DNA of 64,000 bases, from positions 37,765-101,764 of the forward strand of contig NZ_KQ960772.1 of the NCBI RefSeq assembly GCF_001553345.1, in the 5' to 3' direction. Shown here piece after piece: positions 47,767-56,875 of the stretch. How positions within the stretch are numbered: position 1 is the first letter of the stretch; each line of letters begins with the position of its first letter. The notes under the pieces were generated by a model, which worked only from the letters and a program-made list of their open reading frames with translations, was not told the origin of the DNA and did no database searches. Position numbers and translations under genes: made by a program. The DNA comes from Veillonella sp. DNF00869 (GTDB taxonomy: Bacteria > Bacillota > Negativicutes > Veillonellales > Veillonellaceae).

Positions 47767-47859
47767 ATGAGCGGATTTGTGTAGCCAGATAAAGAGGCAG
47801 AAAAAGCATTTCGGAAGATGGTGAAGGATAGTATTCTATTGATGCTAGCATCGTTATAA
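47767..47859 (+). pseudogene. Small ORF interrupted by an in-frame amber codon
   Basis: AGGAGGG sits 6 nt before an ATG. Five codons (MSGFV) are followed by TAG (47782-47784), then 24 open codons (PDKEAEKAFRKMV...) to TAA. A perfect terminator follows at once. The layout is that of a real 30-codon gene spoiled by one stop; the product is not recognised. Confidence 0.5.
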
Positions 47860-47861
47860 TA

Positions 47862-47902
47862 AAAAGCTGTAACACAATATACCATTGCGTTACAGCTTTT
47901 AC
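47862..47902 (+). terminator. Terminator after the amber-interrupted ORF
   Basis: Perfect 12-bp stem AAAAGCTGTAAC/GTTACAGCTTTT, 15-nt loop. Confidence 0.8.
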
Positions 47903-48004
47903 ATTTGCTTAATCAAATATATTACATATTACAAAGAACATATGTTACACTATTAATGAAGAGTAAAACGTGGTTTAGGTTCATCTCCGAAAGGGGGTGA
48001 TGCT

Positions 48005-48097
48005 ATGTCAGTATTTGAAATACTTTCCCTAGGGATTAATTTCTTAATGCTCATAGTAGCGATTATCACCTTATATGTAATGCTACGACGTAAGTAG
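48005..48097 (+). CDS. Holin-like type I toxin peptide (30 aa)
   Basis: Thirty residues: MSVFEILSLGINFLMLIVAIITL and a basic end MLRRK. This matches the small putative holin-like toxin family of type I toxin-antitoxin loci. GAAAGGGGG precedes the ATG. A bidirectional terminator and an opposing promoter lie immediately downstream, so the locus has the expected convergent antisense RNA. Confidence 0.72.
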   Translation: MSVFEILSLGINFLMLIVAIITLYVMLRRK

Positions 48098-48107
48098 TGT
48101 TCCTATA

Positions 48108-48211
48108 AAAGAAACCGTGCCTAATGTAAAGAGAAGTATCTCATCACGTTAGGCACAAAAGTCAAATTTTGATGAGCCTAACGCGCCACACGTTTTGCTC
48201 TTCTTTGTATA
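48108..48211 (-). ncRNA. Candidate antitoxin RNA opposite the holin-like toxin
   Basis: Minus-strand promoter: -35 TTGCAT (complement of 48241-48246), 17 bp, -10 TATGCT (complement of 48218-48223). The RNA would start near 48211 and end at the stem GTGCCTAA/TTAGGCAC (48118-48157), which has a T-rich tail in the minus direction. Its 5' end (GAAGAGCAAAACGTG, then TTAGGCTCATC) closely matches the toxin mRNA 5' leader (GAAGAGTAAAACGTG, TTAGGTTCATC at 47959-47986) in the same sense. Confidence 0.6.
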
Positions 48212-48381
48212 TAGGATAGCATATTTTGTAAAAAAGGTAAATGCAATCGTCTATAAGTGCTATCATAAGAATGTATAAAAATGATGGCATGAAAATGTAA
48301 TAGATCTGTTACGTAGAGACGTTTTATAAGGTTAAATATGATAAAATATAGGTAGAATAGCAGAGGAAAAGGTAGTATAAA

Positions 48382-48510
48382 GTGGGAAACCGTGAAAAAG
48401 TTTTTTGTTATATTTTGACCAAAGTATGGATAGACCCAATAGGAGTCAAAAGGTACGTATTGGAAGATGGCTTAGACACCAATAACGAAGATGAAATGGA
48501 AACTGTATGA
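48382..48510 (+). CDS. Small ORF coupled to the pseudouridine synthase gene (42 aa)
   Basis: GTG start after GAGGAAAAGGTAG; 42 residues, including KVFCYILTKVWIDPIGVKRYVLEDG-type sequence (split here at about residue 20) and an acidic end DTNNEDEMETV. The TGA overlaps the next ATG (ATGA), the classic sign of translational coupling. Family not recognised. Confidence 0.5.
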   Translation: MGNREKVFCYILTKVWIDPIGVKRYVLEDGLDTNNEDEMETV

Positions 48511-49448
48511 AAGACAAACGAACGTTAACATATACAATTGAAAATACGATAGCACCGACGTTAGGGGAATGGCTAGATATTCATCAATTTCCTCGGAAAA
48601 CGATGAAAGAACTCTTCGGGGCCAAGGCTGTTCGATTAGATGGACAGATTTGTACAGCTAAATCTGAACTTTCAAAGGGGATGGTATTAGAAATTATCCC
48701 CTTAAAAGAACGCATCGACCACGACCCAATAGAAATGCCCTTAACGATAGCCTATGAAGATGAAGATATTCTTATTGTAGATAAACCATCGGGAATCACG
48801 ATGAATTCAAAAGGACAAGTCTCCTTAGCAAATGGGGTAGCTCACTATTTTAAAGTACATAACATCTGCGGAAAGGTACGGTTTTTAAATCGTTTAGATC
48901 GAGATACGTCTGGATTGGTGGTAGTAGCCAAGCATGGATTAGCACAACACTTTTACCAACAGCAGATGGATGATAATCGTTTGGAAAAGTGGTACCGAGC
49001 GACGTTGAAAGGGCGATTGGCACAACAGCATGAGGTACTAGAATTACCTATCCGCAAAAGTGCAGATGGCATCCATCAAGAGGTACACCCAGAGGGTGTG
49101 ATGACAAAAACGGAATATGAAGTGCTACACTATGATGCGGCACAAGATACAACAGACCTGCGCATTCGCTTGTGGACGGGCAAGACTCACCAAATTCGAG
49201 TGACCATGGCACATATAGGACATCCTTTGGTACATGACCCGTTGTATGCTGATGAGGGAGTGTTGGAACCCAGACAGAGTGCATGGGGGATAGATGAGGC
49301 ACAATGTTACAAAGGCTTACAACAAGAGGTAACAAATACATCGAAAGGACAGATAGAAGACATAGGCAAGACGTTTGCCCTTAGGGCCTATCGTTTAGTG
49401 TGCTATCAGATGCGAACAGGTGAGCAAATCGTAATAGAAGTACAATAG
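48507..49448 (+). CDS. RluA-family pseudouridine synthase
   Basis: 313 residues. S4-like N-terminal part (about 15-70) and catalytic domain with VRFLNRLDRDTSGLVVVAK containing the catalytic Asp, DKPSGITMNSKG, and RIRLWTGKTHQIRVTMAHIGHPL. It modifies uridines in rRNA or tRNA; target unknown. Coupled to the small upstream ORF. Confidence 0.9.
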   Translation: MKDKRTLTYTIENTIAPTLGEWLDIHQFPRKTMKELFGAKAVRLDGQICTAKSELSKGMVLEIIPLKERIDHDPIEMPLTIAYEDEDILIVDKPSGITMNSKGQVSLANGVAHYFKVHNICGKVRFLNRLDRDTSGLVVVAKHGLAQHFYQQQMDDNRLEKWYRATLKGRLAQQHEVLELPIRKSADGIHQEVHPEGVMTKTEYEVLHYDAAQDTTDLRIRLWTGKTHQIRVTMAHIGHPLVHDPLYADEGVLEPRQSAWGIDEAQCYKGLQQEVTNTSKGQIEDIGKTFALRAYRLVCYQMRTGEQIVIEVQ

Positions 49449-49657
49449 CCGTATATTGTTATAGCTGTAGTTACTAACCTAATTCTTACCAATGATATAA
49501 AAAACACAAAAAACACGAAAACTAAAATCGTGCGCGAAATCGCGGTTTTTGTGTGTGAAAATTTTAGAATCGTGCTTTTTTGTTCCATATTTAGTTTCTA
49601 TGTGTGATATAAAAAGCTATCGCTATTATGTTGTAGGGATGACCATAGCACTCTCCA

Positions 49658-50593
49658 CTATTTATGGCAGGTAATGCACACCCAGTTGTTTTCTGTAGTA
49701 GTAGATAAATTGATAAATCCAGCCTCTGAGGCTGCATCGATAAGTGTTTGTTCTTCTCCCTCTTGAATGCCACTCATAATGAATACGCCCTTAGGTTCTA
49801 GACAACGGTAGGCATCGTCTAATAAACGTAACAAGATAGGGGTAATAATGTTAGCCACGATGAGAGAGGCTGTTTCCGCCACGCCTTCTAATAAATTATT
49901 TGTTCGTACAGTCACAACGGATTCCAATTGATTCATTGCCACATGGTTACGAGCGTTGGCTGTGGCTGTTTCATCTAGGTCAAAGGCTGTCACAGACTGA
50001 GCGCCAAGGGCTCCTGCGGATAAGGCGATAATGCCAGACCCTGTGCCCACGTCGAAAACCGTACTTTTAGGGGTTAAATGCTGAGACATCGTTTGGATCG
50101 CCAATCGTGTAGTAGGATGGTCGCCAGTACCAAAGGCAATGCCTGGTTCGATGCGGATCACACGTTCATCATCGCGAGGACTATACTCCGCCCAATCGGG
50201 AATAATCGTCAAATGTTCCGTCATTGAAATCGGAGGATATTGTGTTTTCCAATCATCCCAACCAGACTCATCAGCCATAGTAATAGATAGATTGAGGGGG
50301 CCGAAATCCATGGTGAAAGTACTTTGTAACTGCTGAATCTCACTGTTGATGAGAGCTTCTAAGTCATCGACAGCATATAGGCCGGGATCGATATAAGCTT
50401 TCACAGTCACATCAGAGGAATCGTAGAGCTCCTCTCGGTCTGGTTTGATAATACCAAATCCATCATCTGTGAGTTGATCAAATTCATAGGGATCTTCCGT
50501 ATAGCCCCCTTCTGCACCTAGTGCGAGCAATGTATCTGTTATAAGTTCAGACGCTTCATGTGTCGTGGTCAGTGTGATTTCTAGCCATGCCAT
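49658..50593 (-). CDS. prmA: Ribosomal protein L11 methyltransferase
   Basis: 311 residues from the ATG at 50593 (MAWLEITLTTTHEA), with GAGGT upstream; the longer open frame to 50716 adds a Tyr/Ile-rich leader with no site. SAM-binding VFDVGTGSGIIALSAGALGA, then ANIITPILLRLL. Trimethylates ribosomal protein L11. Confidence 0.93.
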   Translation of the reverse strand: MAWLEITLTTTHEASELITDTLLALGAEGGYTEDPYEFDQLTDDGFGIIKPDREELYDSSDVTVKAYIDPGLYAVDDLEALINSEIQQLQSTFTMDFGPLNLSITMADESGWDDWKTQYPPISMTEHLTIIPDWAEYSPRDDERVIRIEPGIAFGTGDHPTTRLAIQTMSQHLTPKSTVFDVGTGSGIIALSAGALGAQSVTAFDLDETATANARNHVAMNQLESVVTVRTNNLLEGVAETASLIVANIITPILLRLLDDAYRCLEPKGVFIMSGIQEGEEQTLIDAASEAGFINLSTTTENNWVCITCHK

Positions 50594-51008
50594 AGTGGTA
50601 CCTCGTAAATATAATATACATATAGTGTAATATAATATACACATAATGTAATCGTAATCATAAGCGGTTATATTATCATGTATACTAACGTATCTGTAGT
50701 TCGAAGTCGTGTTCACCGTTACTAATGACGACGTTAGTTATCACTAGTATACTATCATATCTGTCATACTTAGCGAAACCGCTTCTTGTAGGAAATTCTA
50801 AATATAGTACTATCCAATACAAAGGGAGTACTTTCATTTGCAAACATAGCGATGTTTTCCATTGAAGAAAAATTCATTTGCAAAAAGCACGAAAATTTCC
50901 ATTGAAAGTTTGTCTTATTACTAAGGTGGAAAAGTATTGCATTTTAAATTAAATGTAGATAGACTCAAGTCATGCTAAAGTGTACAAATTCATACAGTAG
51001 TGACATAA
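50594..51008. other. Intergenic region with 40-bp tandem repeat
   Basis: No gene seen apart from the prmA leader. Contains the two-unit repeat listed at 50833-50906 and AT-rich sequence. Confidence 0.4.
50833..50906. repeat. Two-unit tandem repeat, 40-bp period
   Basis: TTCATTTGCAAA at 50833 and 50873, and TTCCATTGAA at 50857 and 50897, both 40 bp apart, with diverged 12-14 bp between. Each unit is also a loose palindrome (TTCAtttgcAAA versus the complement TTCAatggaAA). Confidence 0.7.
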
Positions 51009-51045
51009 AAAAAGGATAGCCGAGTCAATCTCAGCTATCCTTTTT
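51009..51045 (-). terminator. Terminator of the amino acid permease gene
   Basis: AAAAAGGATAGC/GCTATCCTTTTT plus inner GAG/CTC, 5-nt loop; T-run in the minus direction. Confidence 0.88.
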
Positions 51046-51055
51046 GCGTTACATA

Positions 51056-52417
51056 TTATTTTTTCTTAAGTCGGTACGCAATGTACAGAGCACCAATCCA
51101 CACTGGGATGATGTAGATGGATGTGCGCATAGAATCCATTGTTAACATAACGCCTACTGCCATAGCGATGAAGGCAAAGCAGAAGTAATTTGTAAATGGA
51201 TACAAGATGGATTTGAATTTCAATTCATCAAGGCGACCTTCGCGAGCAAAGCGTTTGCGGAATTTAAGGTGCGTCACTGGAATGATGAACCATGCAATGA
51301 TGAGACCAGCTACGATGATAGCCAATAATTGTAGGAACACATCACTAGCACTTGGGAAGATGTATGTTAAGAATACAACGATCAAGGCTAAGGCTGCACA
51401 GAACAAGGTAGCGATCAATGGCACTCCTGTAGCTGTTAAATTCTTGAAGATTTTAGGTGCATCACCAGATAATGCCATGCTGTGCAAAATACGAGAATTA
51501 CTGTATAGCAAGCTATTGTACACAGATAATGCGGCTACTACAACAACGAAGTTCAAGATATGTGCGGCTGCGGGAATGCCAATGTTCGTAAAGATTTGGA
51601 CAAATGGACTCGCATGAGTACCTAATTCGTTCCATGGAGATAGTGCCATGATGATAGTCATCGTACCTACATAGAAAATCAGGATACGAGCTAACAACTC
51701 GTTAATCGCTTTTGGTAACGTTTTTTCAGGATTTTCAGCTTCCCCAGCAGTGATACCAATGAGTTCCACCCCACCAAAGGAGAACATCACCACAGCGATA
51801 GAGGCGATGAAACCATACGCACCATTTGGAAACAATCCGCCGTGAACCCAAAGATTAGAGAAGTTTTGCGGAAATGTACCCATATCTCCGAAGAAGATGA
51901 GGAAGATGCCGAAACCAATCATAGCAATGATGGCAACCACTTTAATGAGTGATGCAAAAAATTCCACTTCTCCATAGGCACGTACATTGATGAGATTAAT
52001 CGCCGTCACTAATGTAATACAAGCTAGTGTAGTCATCCAATGGGGAATACCAGGTAACCAGAAATCTAAGTATACTGAAATAGCAGCAAGTTCCGCCATA
52101 CTGGCAAGCATGTACACAATCCAGTAATTCCAACCAGATAAATAGCCAGCAAAGGAAGACCAATATTTACTTGCAAAATAAGTAAAAGAGCCAGACACAG
52201 GTTCACGAACTGACATTTCTCCTAGCATACGCATTAAAAAGAAAATAAAGATACCAGTTAATAAATAGGAGAAAATAACACCTGGTCCTACTAATTGGAT
52301 TGTTGGGGCAGATCCGTAGAAGAGGCCGGTCCCCACAGAGGCGCCTAAGGCGATCATTTGCATGTGTCGACTTTTCAGTCCACGATGCAATGACGTCTTT
52401 GATTCATTATCTTTCAT
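51056..52417 (-). CDS. APC-family amino acid permease
   Basis: 453 residues from the ATG at 52417, preceded by GGGAG; the ATG at 52438 has no site. Twelve spans with the AAT-type start LHRGLKSRHMQMIALGASVGTGLF and GSFTYFASKYW, AGEAENPEKTLPKAI. Imports an amino acid with protons; substrate unknown. Confidence 0.9.
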   Translation of the reverse strand: MKDNESKTSLHRGLKSRHMQMIALGASVGTGLFYGSAPTIQLVGPGVIFSYLLTGIFIFFLMRMLGEMSVREPVSGSFTYFASKYWSSFAGYLSGWNYWIVYMLASMAELAAISVYLDFWLPGIPHWMTTLACITLVTAINLINVRAYGEVEFFASLIKVVAIIAMIGFGIFLIFFGDMGTFPQNFSNLWVHGGLFPNGAYGFIASIAVVMFSFGGVELIGITAGEAENPEKTLPKAINELLARILIFYVGTMTIIMALSPWNELGTHASPFVQIFTNIGIPAAAHILNFVVVVAALSVYNSLLYSNSRILHSMALSGDAPKIFKNLTATGVPLIATLFCAALALIVVFLTYIFPSASDVFLQLLAIIVAGLIIAWFIIPVTHLKFRKRFAREGRLDELKFKSILYPFTNYFCFAFIAMAVGVMLTMDSMRTSIYIIPVWIGALYIAYRLKKK

Positions 52418-52684
52418 ACTATATAACTCCCTTCCCATGTATGTTCTGAAATGATATATCTAATAGAATACCATAAACTATAGAATTAACCTAGTAAAAT
52501 TTTAGTTTAGTAGAGAAGTAACGGATATATAGGTAACTATAAGTGATACTAGTTTTTTTATACATGACTCTATACTATGCGTAATTTGCATATATAAAAT
52601 CCAGTATATTCAAAGGAGTTTATAAAAGTATGTAGAATTACTTAAACAATAGACTGTTTTCGGCTGTAAAGGAGGACGATGTTC

Positions 52685-54754
52685 ATGAAAGAATATACTA
52701 GTGATTTGATCAGAAACGTGGCGGTGGTCTCCCATGACGGGGCGGGTAAAACAGCATTAGTAGAGGCATTATTATTGTCTTGTGGTGCTGTAGACTTTGT
52801 TGGTAAAGGTCAAGATAATAAACATATTATGGACTTTGAGCCAGAAGAAATCAAACGGAATGTCACTATCCAATTAGGCATGGCGCCTTGTGAATGGAAA
52901 GGTCATAAAATTAACTTCATCGATACTCCAGGTTATTCTGAGTTTCATGGGGAAGTGCGGTCTGCTTTGCGCGCAGCAGACGGTATGCTGATGGTATTAT
53001 CTGCTGGTACAGGCGTAGAAATCGATACCATTCGTGCTTGGGAGTATGGCGTAGAATTGCAAATGCCTCGTATGGCTTTCATCAATAAAATGGACGTTGA
53101 AAAAGCAGACTTCTTTGGGACTTTGGAAAAAATGCGGGAATTATTTGGTAAAGCGATTATGCCATTGCAAATTCCAATCGGTGAAGGGCCTACTTTCAAA
53201 GGTGTCGTAGACGTAGCAAAACGAACTGCCTATGTCTATGAAAACGGTAATATGACAGAAGTGGAAGTGCCAGCTGAGCTATCCGATAAAGTAGAAGAAA
53301 TTCGTGAAATGACTGTGGAAGCGGCTGCAGAGGGTAATGATACATTATTAGAAAAATATTTAGATGGACAAGAATTGACCTTAGAAGAAATTCGTCAAGG
53401 TTTGCGGGAAGGTATGTTGACGGGCCGTGTATGCCCTGTCATGTGTGGTACTGCTTTGAGCCGTATAGGTATGGACCAAGTCTTAGATCGTATGATTCGT
53501 TATATGCCAGATGCAACGAAAAAAGTGATGACTGCTATCGGTGTGGATTCCCAAGAGGAACATATCGTGGTGGCAGATAAACCATTTACTGGCTTCGTAT
53601 TTAAAACAATTCTTGACCCATTTGCGGGAAAACAAAGTTTTATCCGCGTGTTCTCTGGGGAATTGAAAGTAGGAGATAAACTCTATAATGTGACCCGTGA
53701 TGTAGAAGAAAAATGGGGCAAAATGATGACCTTAATTGGTAAACAACAAGTGCCAGTGGAAGTAGCGAAAGCCGGCGATATCGTGGTGATTCCTAAATTA
53801 GCAGAAACGAAAACAGGGGATACCTTTGGTACAGCTGAATTTAAAGTGAAATATGCACCAATCCGTTTCCCACAACCTTTATACCGCATAGCTATGGTAC
53901 CTGAGAAAAAAGGGGAAGAGGAAAAATTAGCGAACGCTCTGGGACGTATTTCTGAAGAAGATCCAACTTGTGAAGTGGTGAAAGATGTGGAAGGTCGTCA
54001 AATGCAAGTGCGTTGTATGGGCGATGTTCATTTAGAACATATTTTACAAAAAATGGAACGCAAATATGGAGTACGTGCTAAATTAGAAACACCGTATATT
54101 CCATATCGTGAAACCATTCGTGGCACAGTGGAAGTAGAAGGTAAACATAAAAAACAAAGTGGTGGTCATGGTCAATATGGCCATGTGAAGCTTGGTATTG
54201 CGCCATTATATGAAGGTGAGTTCGAGTTTATCGACAAAATCTTTGGCGGTGCTGTGCCACGTCAATACATTCCAGCTGTAGAAAAAGGTGTTCGTGAAAC
54301 GTTGGAAAAAGGTCTTTTGGCAGGATATCCGATGATCGGTATCCAAGTGACATTATTAGACGGTTCCTATCATACAGTGGACTCCTCGGAGTTGGCATTC
54401 AAAATGGCAGCAGCTCAAGCTTTGAAAAAAGGTGTGCCTGATGCGAAACCAATTTTGTTAGAACCAGTCTACAATGTGAATGTCATCGGACCAGAAGAAT
54501 TTATGGGCGATATCATGGGTGATTTGAATAGCCGCCGTGGTCGCGTACTCGGTATGGACCAAGGTGTGCGTGAAGGAATCACTGTGGTGAAAGCCCAAGT
54601 TCCATTGGTGGAAATGCTAGATTATGTAACAGTATTGCGCTCCATGACGCAAGGACAAGGTGTGTTTAATATGGAGTTCAATGGATACGAAGAAGTGCCA
54701 CATAAACAAGCAGAAACAATCATTGCGGGATTTGCGGGTCACGAAGAGTCGTAA
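52685..54754 (+). CDS. EF-G-like GTPase (FusA2 type)
   Basis: 689 residues from ATG 52685 (GGAGG 9 nt upstream; ATG 52679 is only 3 nt from that site). GTPase motifs: G1 SHDGAGKTAL (unusual D-G-A-G-K-T), DTPGYSEFHGEV (G3), NKMD (G4). Domains II-V of elongation factor G follow, with GGHGQYGHVKLGI and a domain V ending ITVVKAQVPLVEMLDYVTVLRSMTQGQG (two segments). A paralogue of translation factor EF-G, probably a ribosome-related or stress GTPase rather than the main translocase. Confidence 0.88.
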   Translation: MKEYTSDLIRNVAVVSHDGAGKTALVEALLLSCGAVDFVGKGQDNKHIMDFEPEEIKRNVTIQLGMAPCEWKGHKINFIDTPGYSEFHGEVRSALRAADGMLMVLSAGTGVEIDTIRAWEYGVELQMPRMAFINKMDVEKADFFGTLEKMRELFGKAIMPLQIPIGEGPTFKGVVDVAKRTAYVYENGNMTEVEVPAELSDKVEEIREMTVEAAAEGNDTLLEKYLDGQELTLEEIRQGLREGMLTGRVCPVMCGTALSRIGMDQVLDRMIRYMPDATKKVMTAIGVDSQEEHIVVADKPFTGFVFKTILDPFAGKQSFIRVFSGELKVGDKLYNVTRDVEEKWGKMMTLIGKQQVPVEVAKAGDIVVIPKLAETKTGDTFGTAEFKVKYAPIRFPQPLYRIAMVPEKKGEEEKLANALGRISEEDPTCEVVKDVEGRQMQVRCMGDVHLEHILQKMERKYGVRAKLETPYIPYRETIRGTVEVEGKHKKQSGGHGQYGHVKLGIAPLYEGEFEFIDKIFGGAVPRQYIPAVEKGVRETLEKGLLAGYPMIGIQVTLLDGSYHTVDSSELAFKMAAAQALKKGVPDAKPILLEPVYNVNVIGPEEFMGDIMGDLNSRRGRVLGMDQGVREGITVVKAQVPLVEMLDYVTVLRSMTQGQGVFNMEFNGYEEVPHKQAETIIAGFAGHEES

Positions 54755-54756
54755 CT

Positions 54757-55034
54757 TGTGATGCTATGTAGCCTGTGGCGTTCTTAACTTAATGCAAAAG
54801 GGAAGAGCACGGTATACCCCTCACAAACGGTATTTCATAATGTATCGTCTCTTGTTAGGTTATGCAGCCTATGGCGTTCTTAACTGAATAGGGCAAAGGG
54901 AAGAGCACGACACATTCCTCCGCAAACTGATACAGTGGTTAGGTTTGCTCCGGAACATGCCGTGCTCTTCTTGCGTATGTGTAATTTAGTTAGTAAAGGG
55001 ACGCCACAAGGCTACTACTCGTAACGGCGTTTCT
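54757..55034. repeat. Structured repeat, copy 2 with duplicated left arm
   Basis: Begins 2 bp after the EF-G-like stop. The left arm (ATGCTATGTAGCCTGTGGCG) appears at about 54761 and again, diverged, at about 54861; both contain AGAGCACG. The right arm (GTGCTCTTCTTGCG, then GACGCCACAAGGCTACTACT) matches copy 1 at 47401-47577. Confidence 0.7.
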
Positions 55035-55077
55035 CAATAATTCAACTCATTGATCTAGTAAAATAGACAATGAAAAA

Positions 55078-55202
55078 GCCTAACGTATAAGGTCTATCAT
55101 ACCTTAACACGTTAGGCAATTTCTGCTTCTATAGTTCTTGAGATGAGCCTAACGCTAGCTGCACGTTGGTGGCTCTTCCTTTGTTGTTTTTAGTATAGCA
55201 TA
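55078..55202 (-). ncRNA. Orphan antitoxin-like RNA locus
   Basis: Resembles 48110-48223 along its length: GCCTAACGT/ACGTTAGGC hairpin with inner TAAGGT/ACCTTA (55078-55117, T5 tail on the minus strand), then GATGAGCCTAACGC, GCTCTTCCTTTG and AGCATA (minus-strand -10 TATGCT). No toxin ORF precedes it, so it is an orphan antitoxin or a decayed locus. Confidence 0.5.
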
Positions 55203-55404
55203 GTTTGTGAGAGAATAAAAGTAGAGTTTCTTGTGTGGCATAATTTAGGGAATAATGGAATGCTGTAGGGTGGCTTTGTATTACTAGGATTCTCAGAATT
55301 TGTGTTTGACCTTATATGGTGTTGCTAGTATAGTAGATAGAGATAGATACGATTCATAGGGCGCTGTGGGGTGCCTTTTATATACGGAGATAAAGGAGTA
55401 AGTC

Positions 55405-55878
55405 ATGATATATCAAAATATTGCTATAGATTATACACAGTTTCGATATCCTAAAGCGGTAGAGAGGGCTCTTGAGTTTTTGAAAGCGAATGATTTTACG
55501 AGGTTTGCAGGTGGTCGCTACCCGATTGAGGGTGACTTGATGTATGCCAATGTGGATATTGTGAACACAAGGGTCTATGAGGAGACGAAGATTGAAGGGC
55601 ACAAGGATTACATGGATGTGCAATTTCTAGTGGCTGGGAAAGAAGAAATGGAAATTCTCATTCGTCAAACTTTTCCGGACGTGGTTGAGGCGTATGATGA
55701 CAAGGATTGTTACTTTTACGATCCTACAGAAAGTGGCACGGTAAAAATTGATGTACGCCCAGGGGATTATTGTATTTTTTATCCTGGAGAATTGCATCGC
55801 ACCTTGATTGCACCGAATGAGGTACAAGAAATTCGCAAGGTCGTGGTAAAGATTCATAAAAGTCTATTAGCCGAGTAA
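55405..55878 (+). CDS. YhcH/YjgK/YiaL family (DUF386) protein
   Basis: 157 residues, a single cupin-like domain: GRYPIEGDLMYANVD, EGHKDYMDVQFLVAG, DYCIFYPGELHRT. The family includes EbgC and YiaL, linked to sugar or sialic-acid metabolism and often needing metal at the histidines. No sugar genes lie next to it, so the substrate is unknown. Confidence 0.88.
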   Translation: MIYQNIAIDYTQFRYPKAVERALEFLKANDFTRFAGGRYPIEGDLMYANVDIVNTRVYEETKIEGHKDYMDVQFLVAGKEEMEILIRQTFPDVVEAYDDKDCYFYDPTESGTVKIDVRPGDYCIFYPGELHRTLIAPNEVQEIRKVVVKIHKSLLAE

Positions 55879-55966
55879 GATTAGGCGTTAATAGGGTGTA
55901 GCAATGATGATAATTAGATATTCCGTAGATCGGTAATAATTTGTAAGGGTAGTAAAAGGAGGGACT

Positions 55967-56875
55967 ATGAACGCATATGTCATGAAAGGCATGTTGCTTA
56001 TTGCATTAGGCGCCGTTCTATGGGGCTTTTCTGGAATGTGCTCACAATTTGTGCAACAACAGCGGATGATGTCGGCAGAATGGGTAGTAGCTATGCGCCT
56101 TGTCATTGCTGGTGTGATTACGGTAGTAGCGGCCTTTTACCAAGGAAGAGCTTCTATTTTTAAGGTTTTTTCTGACTGGAAAGATACATTGCGGTTGGTT
56201 ATATTTGGGGTCCTTGGTATGTGGATGTGCCAATACACCTATTTTAAAGCGATTGCCTATGCAGGGGCAGGGATTGCGACGGTCTTACAATATGTAGGTC
56301 CTGCATTGATTATTTTATACATATCTATTACACGCTTAACGTTACCAAGGGTGGCAGAAGTAGTCAGTGTAGTACTAGCTACGGTGGGGACCGCGATTAT
56401 TGCTTTACAAGGTGTGTGGGATATATCAGCGTTAGATGATACACTTCTGACCTGGGGGATGTTATCTGCTGTAGCAGTTGGTATTTATACGCTACAACCA
56501 GTGCCACTATTGAAAAAGTATGGTACGGCACCCATCGTGGGCTTTGGCATGCTTATCGGAGGGGCCTTTGCGTGGATAGCTACACAACCGAGTTCCGAAG
56601 GAATTGTATGGGACTTGTGGGCTCACGGAGGTTTCTGGAGTATCATTATTTTCGGTACCGTAGTATCCTTTAACGCCTATTTAGAAGGCGTACGCCGTGT
56701 AGGTGCGATTACGGGATCCATACTTTCCTCCATCGAGCCCATTTCGGCAGCAGTATTGGCGTGGTTGCTGTTGGGTAATCAGTTTTCCCAATGGGATGTG
56801 ATCGGTATGACGTTAATCATCATTACAATTTTTATTTTGGCTTGGGATAAGCGTCGAGCTACAAATAAAAGTTGA
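55967..56875 (+). CDS. EamA (DMT) family transporter
   Basis: 302 residues, ten spans in two EamA repeats: LGAVLWGFSGMCSQFV in the first, FNAYLEGVRRVGAITGSILSSIEPISAAV (split) in the second. Exporter of amino acids or metabolites is the usual role. AAAGGAGGG precedes the ATG. Confidence 0.87.
   Translation: MNAYVMKGMLLIALGAVLWGFSGMCSQFVQQQRMMSAEWVVAMRLVIAGVITVVAAFYQGRASIFKVFSDWKDTLRLVIFGVLGMWMCQYTYFKAIAYAGAGIATVLQYVGPALIILYISITRLTLPRVAEVVSVVLATVGTAIIALQGVWDISALDDTLLTWGMLSAVAVGIYTLQPVPLLKKYGTAPIVGFGMLIGGAFAWIATQPSSEGIVWDLWAHGGFWSIIIFGTVVSFNAYLEGVRRVGAITGSILSSIEPISAAVLAWLLLGNQFSQWDVIGMTLIIITIFILAWDKRRATNKS

Noticed and set aside
50833..50906. CRISPR-like repeat-spacer pattern
   Set aside because: Only two units, repeats split into two short blocks, no cas genes in the window.
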